Of a stretch of 64,000 nucleotides of DNA, positions 53,968 through 62,928 are shown one piece after another (position 1 is the first letter of the stretch; each line of letters begins with the position of its first letter). The stretch comes from Torulaspora globosa (taxonomy: Eukaryota; Ascomycota; Saccharomycetes; Saccharomycetales; Saccharomycetaceae): NCBI RefSeq assembly GCF_014133895.1, contig NC_050731.1, positions 558,001-622,000 on the forward strand, written 5' to 3'. Under the pieces are notes generated by a model. That model did not search any database. It saw nothing but the letters and a program-made list of their open reading frames with translations, and was not told where the DNA came from. Both the position numbers and the translations under genes were made by a program.

Positions 53968-54837
53968 CTAAGCAGTCAGAGGCTCGATCTCCGCACCCTG
54001 GGCAGGCTGCACGTCGACTTCTAGAGTTACGTCGGAGTCATCCAGCAGTGGCTTGAATGGCAAAGGACTAGAGATAGGAGGGAAGTACCTACTGTAGATG
54101 AAGCGCCCAATCACGTAACCTAGAACGGATCCCAGGATGACATCAAGAAAATGGTGTCTATAGTCTTGAGTCCTGGACAAAGCGATCAGCGCGGCTCCAA
54201 GCAACGGAATGAACGCAAGGATCTTTCTCCACAAACTGATTCTCTGGTTTTCGGTCAACATCTGACCGCAGAACCACAAGTAGAAATAACCCAGACCAGA
54301 GAAACTCTGACTAGAATGGCCCGAGGGGGTGGTTCTGAACCCATCCAGTAATCTTTCCCGGTTTTTGGTGGTACAGACGTCGGATGCATAAAACAAGGTG
54401 TCGATTGGAAGCCCCTTTTTTGGCTCACAGCGGGCCAGGAAGTCCGGCCTCAACCTCCCGATCCAATTCTTGATGAAGTTGGTGAACAGCGTCGTCAAAG
54501 AAACAGAAAGACAGAGTCCTAAAATAGAGATGTACATCAGATACATCCTGTGTCTTGGATCCGCAAAAATAGCGAGGATCAACATGATGGCAATCAGAGG
54601 TATAACAAAAGAGTAGACAAATAACATTGTGTCAGAGACCCGCTCATGTTTAGCAAAAGGATGCGACAAAGTCAAATCATTGATAGTGAACTGTCTTTCG
54701 AATGGCTCCTGATAGTAAACTGGATACAGGAGTATCACAGCGACCAAAAGGACCACTAAATCACCCTTTCTCCATTTCTGCGACGTGTTGAAAAACGACG
54801 AGGGGCTCAAACTAAAAGTGAGCCTGTTAACGTTCAT
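53968..54837 (-). CDS. DPP1: Diacylglycerol pyrophosphate phosphatase Dpp1
   Basis: A 289-residue vacuolar-membrane lipid phosphatase of the PAP2 family, acting on diacylglycerol pyrophosphate, phosphatidate and isoprenoid phosphates. The three PAP2 motifs are intact: KNWIGRLRP, TPSGHSS and SRTQDYRHHFLD. About six membrane helices are visible. Length is identical to S. cerevisiae Dpp1 (289). The start is the first ATG. Divergent from ZIP1 across a 941-bp spacer. A Zap1 zinc-response element known from yeast DPP1 was not found by eye. Confidence 0.97.
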   Translation of the reverse strand: MNVNRLTFSLSPSSFFNTSQKWRKGDLVVLLVAVILLYPVYYQEPFERQFTINDLTLSHPFAKHERVSDTMLFVYSFVIPLIAIMLILAIFADPRHRMYLMYISILGLCLSVSLTTLFTNFIKNWIGRLRPDFLARCEPKKGLPIDTLFYASDVCTTKNRERLLDGFRTTPSGHSSQSFSGLGYFYLWFCGQMLTENQRISLWRKILAFIPLLGAALIALSRTQDYRHHFLDVILGSVLGYVIGRFIYSRYFPPISSPLPFKPLLDDSDVTLEVDVQPAQGAEIEPLTA

Positions 54838-55534
54838 CTTAAGCTATCGGTTACAGCGTAAAGCCCTTCACACCTTCAGTATGTACCGGGGTAAGCTCTT
54901 CGCATATACCTCAGTTTGATCCCTATAAGCAAAGCTCGCTTTAAGTACCTCGCGACCAAACAAATTCTTCAATCCATTAAGGTAGTCCTCTAGATGAAAA
55001 AGAAAAGCTGTTAGCAATTCAACTCCATTGCAATCGACATGGCTAGCTGATCCAACTAGAAATCCTGTGATCGACTCCTCGGTGCAACGAGCTTGGATGT
55101 CTATTAAGGATTTCGGCGGAGCATTGGCAGTTTTCCCGTCTGTACGCTATGAAAGCTCAGGTACAGAACCTGGCGCGTCCTAGTCGGTCCAACTTGGTAG
55201 ACCTTCGGTCCTCTGGCTGCTTGCCCAATTTGTCTGCCTTAGTGTCCTTATTCGACCAGTACAACTTTGCAACCAATCAAGAGCATCATTCTAGCAGTAA
55301 CTTGGCTCGCTTTGGCCCTGAATAAAACGCCTTTATCATCAATGGAGCATTGGCTCAACCATTTTTCTGCTTTCGTGGAGGAAAACTCTTCTTAGATCGT
55401 AAGTATGATCAGGAGAGCCAGGAGGCTGAAGAGCCAACCTCACTTGCTCAATAAGCATATCGATATGCTCCGGCGTTCTCAGCGCACTCTTTATCGTTTT
55501 TCTTTGGTGTTGTTGTAAGCCTTAAGGAGTTGGA

Positions 55535-55543
55535 AGCCGCCGA
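55535..55543 (+). promoter_or_regulatory. URS1-like site (AGCCGCCGA) upstream of ZIP1
   Basis: AGCCGCCGA matches nine bases of the URS1 consensus TAGCCGCCGA bound by Ume6. It lies about 240 bp before the ZIP1 start. Distal to the perfect copy. Confidence 0.6.
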
Positions 55544-55717
55544 TACACTTCTAACCTTTTCATCCTGGCAGGTGAACAAGCGATAAAAGTTAGTGGTAAG
55601 AAGCCGAAGAAAAGGTTTTGCAGCCTAGTATTGCCTTGTGCTACCGTGAATCTGTTCTGGCAGGTTGAGATTTTTGGTCCTTTTGTGCTTGTTGCGGTTT
55701 GTTTTGATCGGTTCACC

Positions 55718-55727
55718 TCGGCGGCTA
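55718..55727 (-). promoter_or_regulatory. URS1 (Ume6) site of ZIP1, perfect match
   Basis: TCGGCGGCTA on the plus strand is the exact reverse complement of TAGCCGCCGA, 52 bp before the ZIP1 ATG. Ume6 represses early meiotic genes in growing cells through URS1 and with Ime1 activates them in meiosis, which suits a synaptonemal complex gene. Confidence 0.75.
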
Positions 55728-55778
55728 AATTGTGATCAACTGCCCACGACCTCCAGTGCAATTAAGTTGCTTTGAAGA

Positions 55779-58259
55779 ATGTCCAACTTCTTCCGGGACT
55801 CATCTATGGGCTTTAAACCGCGCTCCAATATCTTCTCCAAGTTGAGAATCAAGGAAGCGGAAGTTCATGTTGATGATTCACTTACCGATGCAGATTCTTC
55901 CCTATCTGAAGATATACCGGTTCAATCGAGCCATGGCCGTTCGGAGCATTTATCCACTACGGTCGTAGATGATTCTGGCCTTCAAAATACGCATGCGAAG
56001 TTTCAACTAGGCTGCAGTACGCCAAAAGCCTCTAAGAAACCAGGAACTGGAAAAGGTGAGAGCAAGGATGAATTTGATTTAGAAATAACAGAAGTCAGAG
56101 ATGTTTTGGGAAGGAACAATTCCAATGGCAAGTCAGGAGATGATGGCTTCCCAGACTGTTCTTCTGCTAAAATGACTGGAATTCATGAACGGACGACCAT
56201 CGCTGGCGCCAAAACAAAAGTTGAAGAAGCACAATGTGCGGATACGTCATCTAATGATGTACTTTTGGAAGCATTCAATAATACGCAAAAGATCTGCTCG
56301 AACCTTAAGCAAGAACTGCAGCGGCAACAATCGGAGAACTCGAAGCTGAAATCTCAAATTCACAGTTATCAAGTTGATAACGAAAAGCTATCGGCAAGGT
56401 TTGTGGATATGAAACAGCTTTTGACTGATTTGAGTGATAAGTCGGCCGCTCTTTTCGCTCAAAAAGGTGTCACAGATGCCAATCTGGAAGAGATCAAAGG
56501 CGATTATGAAAGACTCAAGAAGAAGGTTGAAAAATATAGAAGCGATATTACAGAGCTGAAAGTTAACCTTTCTGGGTTACAGACCATGAAGAGTAACAGT
56601 GATGCTGAACTCAGCAATCGAGCAAAGGAAATAGATTACTTGAAAAGAGAGCTGAACGATCGCTCTGGTCAATTAAGTGAGGAGAAATTGAAGAATAGCT
56701 CGTTGATACAAGAGATTGGAAAAACAAGAGATGGCTTGAAGGAATTTTTTTCCCGTCTTTTCGCTGATGGACAAGTGGAGCTCAGCAGTAGATTTGACAC
56801 TATCGGAGCTGATGTGATAACAAAAATAAAACCAGATCTGGAATCATTTTTGAAAAACTACACTGAAGAATCAGAGAAAATATTGACCGCTAACTTATCT
56901 AATCTTTCAGCTTCTTTCCATGCGGCACTTCAGCAATCAGACAGGGAGTCTGCAGAAATACTGACAGTGCAGCTGGGAAAAGTTCAAGAACAAATTGCCA
57001 ATCATACCACTAAACAAATTCAAAGCAATCAAAGGAATCTTTTAAGTAAGTTAGGCGAGAAGCTTGCATCACAAGATGTTCACATGGAAGGAGAGCTAGA
57101 GAAGTTTTATAAGGAGCAGCAGAATCTGATGGAAAGCAATGGTCAGCTGCTCGAACAATTCCAGAAGTTGACGCGAGACTTTGACTGTTACAGAAATCAA
57201 CTAAGGAAGTGTGAAGAATACGAATCAAGACTGAATGAGTTTCAGTCGCAAATCACTTCTCTGAATTTGCAAAAAGGTCAAGCTCTCAGCTCCCTCGGAG
57301 TGAAAGAAGCTCAATACGAAGATCTCATGAAACAAGTAGGGCTTCAAAATTCCGAACTCAGCAAATGTAAGGACCTTAAAAACAAGCTCCGTGCTAAGGT
57401 AGACTCTTTGGTGGAAGATCTTGGCTTAATGAAGAGCAGATGCTCCAATTTGGCTGAGGAGAATATTACATTGAAGGCAAATTCCGAAAATAAAATCATT
57501 GTTCAAGGTGAGCTTCTAAAAGGTCTTCAATCAGAGAATGAGTCCCTGAAACAAAGGAATAAGCAGCTAGATGACATGAGGAAGCAGTTTGAGACTGATA
57601 ATACGTCGCATGTGGATAAAACGCAAAGATTGAACGATCATTTGCAGAAGCTAAACGTAGAGATGGTCCAGATTAAAGCTCACGAGTTGGAGCTGGAAGA
57701 GGCAAACAGAAAAATGAAATATCAGCTGGAACAGGACAAAACAAGCTATGAAGAGGCAACAGATGACTTCAAGAGGTTGCGACAAAGGGTCATTGTGCTA
57801 GAGGGGGAGAAGCAAGACAACGTCAGAGAGAAGATTGAGTTACAGGATAAAAATGACGAATTGCGAGAGTCAATCAAAATACTGAAGCAAAATCTCAATA
57901 AATTGCAGAAACTGGAACCGCAGATTGAGAAGCAAGATACCCAAAATATTGTGCACAGGCAGGACAACGAAGAAGAGCGACGCAGCGAGGCCATCGTAAC
58001 TCCCAATCAAGCTGCAAAGAAAGATTGTAGTATACCTGAGAAGCCAGCCAATGAGAATGATGAGTTTGATCTTTCTTCTTCGCTCAATGATGACCTAGAG
58101 CTAACCAATCCATCGCCTATACAAGTTAAGCCTTTAAAGACCAAGAGAGGCAAGAGCAAGTCGATGAAACCGCCTAACTGTTCCAGGAAAAAGCTACTCC
58201 TGCCTGATGAAGATGAGTCTACGCAACTGAGGCATCGGTGGAAGAAGAGAAGAGCATGA
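55779..58259 (+). CDS. ZIP1: Synaptonemal complex transverse filament protein Zip1
   Basis: An 826-residue meiotic protein forming the transverse filaments between homologous chromosomes. The start MSNFFRDSSMGFKPRSNIFSKLR is family-specific (first 20 residues nearly invariant). A long coiled coil spans about residues 165-725, rich in heptad Leu with Glu/Lys. The globular N-terminus is Ser-rich and the C-terminus basic (KPLKTKRGKSKSMKPP, KKRRA). Shorter than the S. cerevisiae protein (875). Two URS1 sites upstream support early meiotic expression. Confidence 0.96.
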   Translation: MSNFFRDSSMGFKPRSNIFSKLRIKEAEVHVDDSLTDADSSLSEDIPVQSSHGRSEHLSTTVVDDSGLQNTHAKFQLGCSTPKASKKPGTGKGESKDEFDLEITEVRDVLGRNNSNGKSGDDGFPDCSSAKMTGIHERTTIAGAKTKVEEAQCADTSSNDVLLEAFNNTQKICSNLKQELQRQQSENSKLKSQIHSYQVDNEKLSARFVDMKQLLTDLSDKSAALFAQKGVTDANLEEIKGDYERLKKKVEKYRSDITELKVNLSGLQTMKSNSDAELSNRAKEIDYLKRELNDRSGQLSEEKLKNSSLIQEIGKTRDGLKEFFSRLFADGQVELSSRFDTIGADVITKIKPDLESFLKNYTEESEKILTANLSNLSASFHAALQQSDRESAEILTVQLGKVQEQIANHTTKQIQSNQRNLLSKLGEKLASQDVHMEGELEKFYKEQQNLMESNGQLLEQFQKLTRDFDCYRNQLRKCEEYESRLNEFQSQITSLNLQKGQALSSLGVKEAQYEDLMKQVGLQNSELSKCKDLKNKLRAKVDSLVEDLGLMKSRCSNLAEENITLKANSENKIIVQGELLKGLQSENESLKQRNKQLDDMRKQFETDNTSHVDKTQRLNDHLQKLNVEMVQIKAHELELEEANRKMKYQLEQDKTSYEEATDDFKRLRQRVIVLEGEKQDNVREKIELQDKNDELRESIKILKQNLNKLQKLEPQIEKQDTQNIVHRQDNEEERRSEAIVTPNQAAKKDCSIPEKPANENDEFDLSSSLNDDLELTNPSPIQVKPLKTKRGKSKSMKPPNCSRKKLLLPDEDESTQLRHRWKKRRA

Positions 58260-58332
58260 TTTGCTTGATCGCTATGAAGATAGCTCGTGTAGATTGCACT
58301 GAATAATTGGTACTATGTCGATAAACGGAGGT

Positions 58333-58767
58333 TCATTTGAAACTATTAATTTTGTCTACCACATCCTTTTCATCCAGCCGATGAAAGATTTTCAATAGGG
58401 ACCCTTGTCTTGTACTGTCCTCTATATGAAGGACTGGTATATCAAAGCAGTATTTTTCCCACCAATCCTTATTTGCGGGATCGTCAATGTCAACGATTGT
58501 GTAAACGGCCTTCCGCTCCAATTCTTGATTATCCTTCAATACCTTGCCCATCACATCCTTGGCCTTGTCACACAGCCCGCAGTTGTCCTTTGAGAACAAG
58601 GTCAGCTTAAGATCGGAAGAGTAGTACAAACGCAACGAGGAATGCAACGAGCGGACGGATCTTAATGACATAAATTGCGAATCTACAAGCGTTTCCTGTC
58701 TAGTAGCTTGATCTGCCGATTGATTGTGCGGATTTAGTTGAATTGGTAAGCGAAATCCTCTATTCAT
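58333..58767 (-). CDS. Glutaredoxin-like protein, YDR286C ortholog
   Basis: A small protein with a glutaredoxin/thioredoxin fold (DUF836 type), probably mitochondrial; function unknown. The redox motif is KDNCGLCDKAK (Cys63 and Cys66 in the 144-residue reading), and the cis-Pro loop is CFDIPVLHIED. From the first ATG at 58767 it has 144 residues. A second ATG at 58671 would give 112 residues starting MSLRSVRSLHSSLRLYYSS, which looks like a presequence and fits the family length (about 114). The first ATG has the better -3 base, so both starts are possible. Confidence 0.88.
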   Translation of the reverse strand: MNRGFRLPIQLNPHNQSADQATRQETLVDSQFMSLRSVRSLHSSLRLYYSSDLKLTLFSKDNCGLCDKAKDVMGKVLKDNQELERKAVYTIVDIDDPANKDWWEKYCFDIPVLHIEDSTRQGSLLKIFHRLDEKDVVDKINSFK

Positions 58768-59272
58768 AATCTACTACAACCGTCATGCGAGCGGATGATG
58801 GACAATATACCAGTGATCCTTAACTAATTCAGATCAATCTTGTGTCTCTATCCCTCTTGAATATGTATGGACATACTCAGATAGTAGAAATATGGAAGCA
58901 TCAGCTTCTATAACTAGACTGCGTCGAATGATCATTAGACACAAGACAAAACCACCGGGAGTTCTAGCATCGACAGGTATTACATACTAGCGAGCAATGC
59001 ATGGAGATCCCACAGCTCGGATATCCTTGCATAATGTCTTGGATTTGTAGCTTTATAAAGGAAGGAACTGTAGCGCTCAGCGTCACTAAGAGGGTTAACA
59101 AGTTACGTCTAACTCTCAAACGCAAAGGGATTAGTGTCGCAATGGTACAGTATCTCCTATTTTCAGTCTTTAATCTTAACAACCTCAAGCTATTCCAACA
59201 AGCGATGACATTTCGCTCAAGAGCCCTGTAAAACCATCATCTATTTGACAACGAAGAGCACTTCGAGTTCGG
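58768..59272. other. Divergent spacer YDR286C-NSE3, 505 bp
   Basis: In S. cerevisiae the inositol monophosphatase gene INM2 (YDR287W) lies between these two genes. No such frame, nor a recognisable remnant, is found here. A short ATG frame at 59001-59231 resembles nothing known. Confidence 0.55.
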
Positions 59273-60163
59273 ATGAGTCCCAGGGATGAGCTGCAAGGAG
59301 GCACACCCAACAAGACCACTCTGGTGGCGGGAAAGCTTGTACGATTCATCATGTCCGTGGCAGAATCCCAGAATACCACCATCAGCAGAAGCCGGCTGCA
59401 GAAAAGAGCCAAAGAGATCTCTGAGAAGGAGGAATGCGGCTCCGTCTCCTTCAATGAAGTTCTTAAAGAGGTCAACAGAATGCTCGGTGATATCTACGGG
59501 TATGAGCTCAAGAACTTGCCGCCAAGAAGCGTCAATCTCACTGGGAGGCAGGCTGCGACACAGGACCAGTCGGCTTCGAAACCTCAACACTACATCCTGC
59601 TCGATAACAAGAGGCCAATGACAAATCTCGATGATCTCATTTTTTCTCAGCAGGTGAACAACTATATGCAGATGATACAAGACGGCCAGTATATCGGCGG
59701 CAGACTGAACTATGAGACAACGCACACTTTAAACAACAAGCTTGGTTGCGATTCCGACATCGCTCTGAAGGGCTTACTGTGTATAATACTCTGCGTGGTT
59801 CTATTCTCCAAGAACCACGTCCTTCAGCAGGAATTATGCGAACATCTGGAAAGCTTTGGCGTCGCAACCGATGGCTCCAACATACCAATCGTCAACCTCT
59901 CCTTTCCGGAACTCCTAAGGCTTTTCGAAAAGCAAGAATACTTGATAAAGGAAGTCGAACGTTCTGGCCCGGAACTCGACGTCGAAATCTACAGAATAGG
60001 AAGAAGAACGCAGGTAGAGTTCCCCCTGGAGTCTCTGGTACATCTCGTCATGGACCTGATGAGCGTTACAGATGAGCAGGCACCCGGCTTAAGACAAGAC
60101 ATAGAAAGAAACATTGCCGACTCCTACGCGACGACTCCCGACGGGGCCAATTCAAACCAATAA
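59273..60163 (+). CDS. NSE3: Smc5-Smc6 complex subunit Nse3 (MAGE family)
   Basis: A 296-residue MAGE-homology subunit of the Smc5-Smc6 complex, pairing with the RING protein Nse1 and kleisin Nse4 in DNA repair. The MAGE homology region runs from about residue 20 to 275: KLVRFIMSVAESQNTTISR and a winged-helix segment with FNEVLKEVNRMLGDIYGYEL, then GLLCIILCVVLFSKNHVLQ and a C-terminal winged helix. Length close to S. cerevisiae (303). The start is the first ATG. Neighbour of YDR286C as expected, without INM2 between them. Confidence 0.93.
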   Translation: MSPRDELQGGTPNKTTLVAGKLVRFIMSVAESQNTTISRSRLQKRAKEISEKEECGSVSFNEVLKEVNRMLGDIYGYELKNLPPRSVNLTGRQAATQDQSASKPQHYILLDNKRPMTNLDDLIFSQQVNNYMQMIQDGQYIGGRLNYETTHTLNNKLGCDSDIALKGLLCIILCVVLFSKNHVLQQELCEHLESFGVATDGSNIPIVNLSFPELLRLFEKQEYLIKEVERSGPELDVEIYRIGRRTQVEFPLESLVHLVMDLMSVTDEQAPGLRQDIERNIADSYATTPDGANSNQ

Positions 60164-60491
60164 GTCGCTAAAGCTCTGCTGATTTGCAAGCCTCCGGCTC
60201 ATCTCCAGATGGTCCTGATCCCCTGGTTTCGTCGAATTTTCATGAAAGACGTCATTTGATGTCTCGTTTAGCTCGTTTATTAAGCTTTGGTTTCTCCAAG
60301 CGGTTGAGAATTTCGTTTCCATGCTTGAAGAATAGTGAAAAATTGAAGATCATAGTAAAAAAAAAATGCACCTACAAAAAGTTAGGAAACTATTTAGTGT
60401 TGTCATTGCAATCCATCGTTTAATCCGGGAACTGTTCGTTGGTATTGGGTTTTATCCAAGAGAGTGGTAGTTTTTCAGTTACGCTGGCAGG
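60164..60491. other. Spacer NSE3-NCP1, 328 bp
   Basis: Promoter region of NCP1. It contains an A-run near 60358-60365. No sterol-response or other specific element could be identified with confidence. Confidence 0.5.
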
Positions 60492-62558
60492 ATGGCATTG
60501 GGTATGGATAATACTGATCTGGGAGTGCTGTGTGCTCTTGTGGTTGCGGTAGCCATCTACTTGAAGAGGAATCAACTTAAGGAGCTTTTTGCTTCTAATG
60601 ATGATTCCATCACGGCGTCCAGCTCCGGATCTAGAGACGTTGTTCAAGTTCTTCGCGAGAACAAAAAGAACTACTTGGTGTTGTTTGCTTCACAAACAGG
60701 TACAGCCGAGGACTACGCTAAGAAGTATGCGAAGGAGCTGGCTGCCAAGTTCTCATTGAATGTTATGTGTGCCGATATTGAACAGTATGACTTCGACAAT
60801 CTCAACGAACTTCCAGAGAACGTGTTCATGACGCTGTTCATTTCAACTTACGGAGAAGGAGACTTTCCCGACGGGGCTGTACAGTTCGAAGATTTCTTGT
60901 CGAATGCCAGCGAGGGTGATTTGAGCTCTTTGAAGTTCGGTTTGTTCGGTTTAGGTAACTCTACCTACGAATTTTACAATGGCGCTGCTAAGAAGGCGCT
61001 TGATTATCTGAAGAGTGCCGGAGCTACCTTGGTTGGAGACTTCGGTCAGGGTGATGATGGTGCTGGAACCACCGATGAAGATTACATGACCTGGAAATCG
61101 AATTCGTTTGAAGTCTTGAAGGAGAAATTGAATCTGGATGAACATGAGCAAGAATTCGAAGCTTCTTTTGTTCTCGAGAAATTGGGTTCTGTCGACGACA
61201 CAGTCTCTCTTGGTGAGCCGTCTCCACATTATCTGCCTTCTAAGAAATTGGTGTATAACTCTGAAAAGCTTCAAGTTGGACCCTTTGATTTATCACAGCC
61301 TTACGTGGCCCCCGTGATAAGAAGTTATGAACTGTTCAAAGATACAGATCGTAACTGCATTCACACCGAATTCGATATGTCAGGTTCAAATATCAAATAC
61401 TCTACTGGAGATCATCTAGCGGTTTGGCCATCCAACGCTAACGAAAAGGTAGAGAAATTCCTAAAAGTGTTCAACTTGGATCCCAAGATGGTCTTTAACC
61501 TCAAACCTCTTGATCCAACGATTAAGGTACCTTTCCCAACACCTACCACCGTTGGCGCTGCGGTGAGACACTACTTGGAGATTTGCGGCCCCATCTCTAG
61601 ACAGGTTTTCGGCCAACTTGTTCAGTTTGCCCCTAACGAAGAGATCAAACAAAAATTGTCGGAGCTTTCGACTGATAGAGATCAGTTTGCCATCGAAATT
61701 ACTGCTAAATACCTCGATTTGGCCGATGCCCTTCTGCGTCTTTCCGACGGCAAACCTTGGGACAGCGTTCCGTTAGAATTTTTGATCGAAACAATTCCTC
61801 ATTTGCAGCCCCGCTACTACTCCATCTCTTCATCTTCCTCGCATGAAAAGCAGACAGTTCATATCACATCGGTTGTCGAAAACTTTCCAAATCCTTCAGA
61901 AGACATGCAAGGGAACGTCGTTGGAGTGACAACCAACCTTCTGAGAAACATCCAGCTCGCCCAAAATAATGAGCTGAATAAGGCTTCTTTGCCAGTTCAT
62001 TATGACCTAAATGGTCCTCGTAACCTTTTTGCGGGCTACAAATTGCCTGTTCATGTTCGTCGTTCAACTTTCAGACTGCCATCCAACCCTGCCACACCCG
62101 TTATCATGTTTGGTCCAGGTACCGGTGTAGCACCTTTCCGTGGTTTTATCAGAGAACGTGTCAAATTCTTAGAGACGCAGGAAAACGTTACGCTAGGTAA
62201 ACACATCCTATTTTATGGCTCCCGTAACACCGATGATTTCCTATACCAGGATGAATGGCCAGAATACGCGAAGAAGCTCGGTGGAGCTTTTGAGATGATT
62301 GTGGCGCATTCTAGATTGCCAAACTCTAAGAAAGTTTACGTTCAAGATAAACTCTTGGAGCGCGAAGATGATATCTTCGACTTGATTAATATCGGTGCGT
62401 TCATTTATGTCTGTGGTGACGCTAAGGGCATGGCTCAGGGAGTTCATGCTGCCCTAGTTGACATACTGACACGCAAAAAGTCTATAAAGAAGGAAGATGC
62501 CACCGAAATTATCAAGATGATGAAGACGACAGGTAGGTACCAGGAAGATGTCTGGTAA
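60492..62558 (+). CDS. NCP1: NADPH-cytochrome P450 reductase
   Basis: A 688-residue ER flavoprotein that passes electrons from NADPH through FAD and FMN to P450s such as Erg11 and Erg5. The N-terminal anchor is LGVLCALVVAVAIYLKRN. The FMN domain has FASQTGTAEDYAKKYAKEL and FGLGNSTYEFYNGAAKKA; the FAD domain has PRYYSISSSSSHEK and GNVVGVTTNLLRN; the NADPH domain has FGPGTGVAPFRGFIRERV and ends in GRYQEDVW with the C-terminal aromatic residue. Length close to S. cerevisiae (691). Follows SRB2 in S. cerevisiae (YHR042W after YHR041C), but here GCN2-NSE3 lies between them. Confidence 0.98.
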   Translation: MALGMDNTDLGVLCALVVAVAIYLKRNQLKELFASNDDSITASSSGSRDVVQVLRENKKNYLVLFASQTGTAEDYAKKYAKELAAKFSLNVMCADIEQYDFDNLNELPENVFMTLFISTYGEGDFPDGAVQFEDFLSNASEGDLSSLKFGLFGLGNSTYEFYNGAAKKALDYLKSAGATLVGDFGQGDDGAGTTDEDYMTWKSNSFEVLKEKLNLDEHEQEFEASFVLEKLGSVDDTVSLGEPSPHYLPSKKLVYNSEKLQVGPFDLSQPYVAPVIRSYELFKDTDRNCIHTEFDMSGSNIKYSTGDHLAVWPSNANEKVEKFLKVFNLDPKMVFNLKPLDPTIKVPFPTPTTVGAAVRHYLEICGPISRQVFGQLVQFAPNEEIKQKLSELSTDRDQFAIEITAKYLDLADALLRLSDGKPWDSVPLEFLIETIPHLQPRYYSISSSSSHEKQTVHITSVVENFPNPSEDMQGNVVGVTTNLLRNIQLAQNNELNKASLPVHYDLNGPRNLFAGYKLPVHVRRSTFRLPSNPATPVIMFGPGTGVAPFRGFIRERVKFLETQENVTLGKHILFYGSRNTDDFLYQDEWPEYAKKLGGAFEMIVAHSRLPNSKKVYVQDKLLEREDDIFDLINIGAFIYVCGDAKGMAQGVHAALVDILTRKKSIKKEDATEIIKMMKTTGRYQEDVW

Positions 62559-62928
62559 GCAACTTGTCCGTCCCCCGCTATTCCTTCATATCCGGTCAAT
62601 TTCATTTGTATAGATTCACGTAAACTATCGATTTAAATACATAATTATTTTTGAGCTGCTTGATCTTTTGGTTGGCTTAGAGGTTGCCAATCTGCTTAGG
62701 GCCACTTTAGCAAGCAATTACTTGCGCAAGAGACATAACAGGACTCATCCGACACAGGGTTTGACTTCAGATCAGAAATTGCTTGCTGCAGTACAATCTC
62801 TTCAGGAAGTTCCCCTAGGCTACTTTAATGAATTATCCGATGATCTAAGTGAGCAAACTCAACTTCACAGTATATAAATCCCACGAAAGAAAACCTCATC
62901 GAAGTCATACCTGCAACGTTCAAAAATA
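62559..62928. other. Spacer NCP1-MRX10, 370 bp
   Basis: 3' region of NCP1 and promoter of the next gene. A short frame at 62668-62877 begins on TTG and resembles nothing known. No RNA gene seen. Confidence 0.5.

Larger units (their letters stand above)
54838..55778. other. Divergent spacer DPP1-ZIP1, 941 bp
   Basis: The longest gene-free stretch in the window. It contains two URS1-type sites near ZIP1 (separate entries). No reading frame resembles a known protein, and no tRNA A/B boxes were seen. It is long for a yeast promoter region, so an unannotated RNA gene cannot be excluded. Confidence 0.5.

Noticed and set aside
55522..55761. A 79-codon frame on the minus strand in the ZIP1 promoter
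   Set aside because: It overlaps the URS1 sites and resembles no protein.
58333..58767. Considered as part of a fused or longer protein with NSE3
   Set aside because: Opposite strands and separate domains; each matches its own family.
59001..59231. A 76-codon ATG frame in the YDR286C-NSE3 spacer
   Set aside because: Not similar to the missing INM gene or any known protein; opposite-strand frame of equal length suggests chance.
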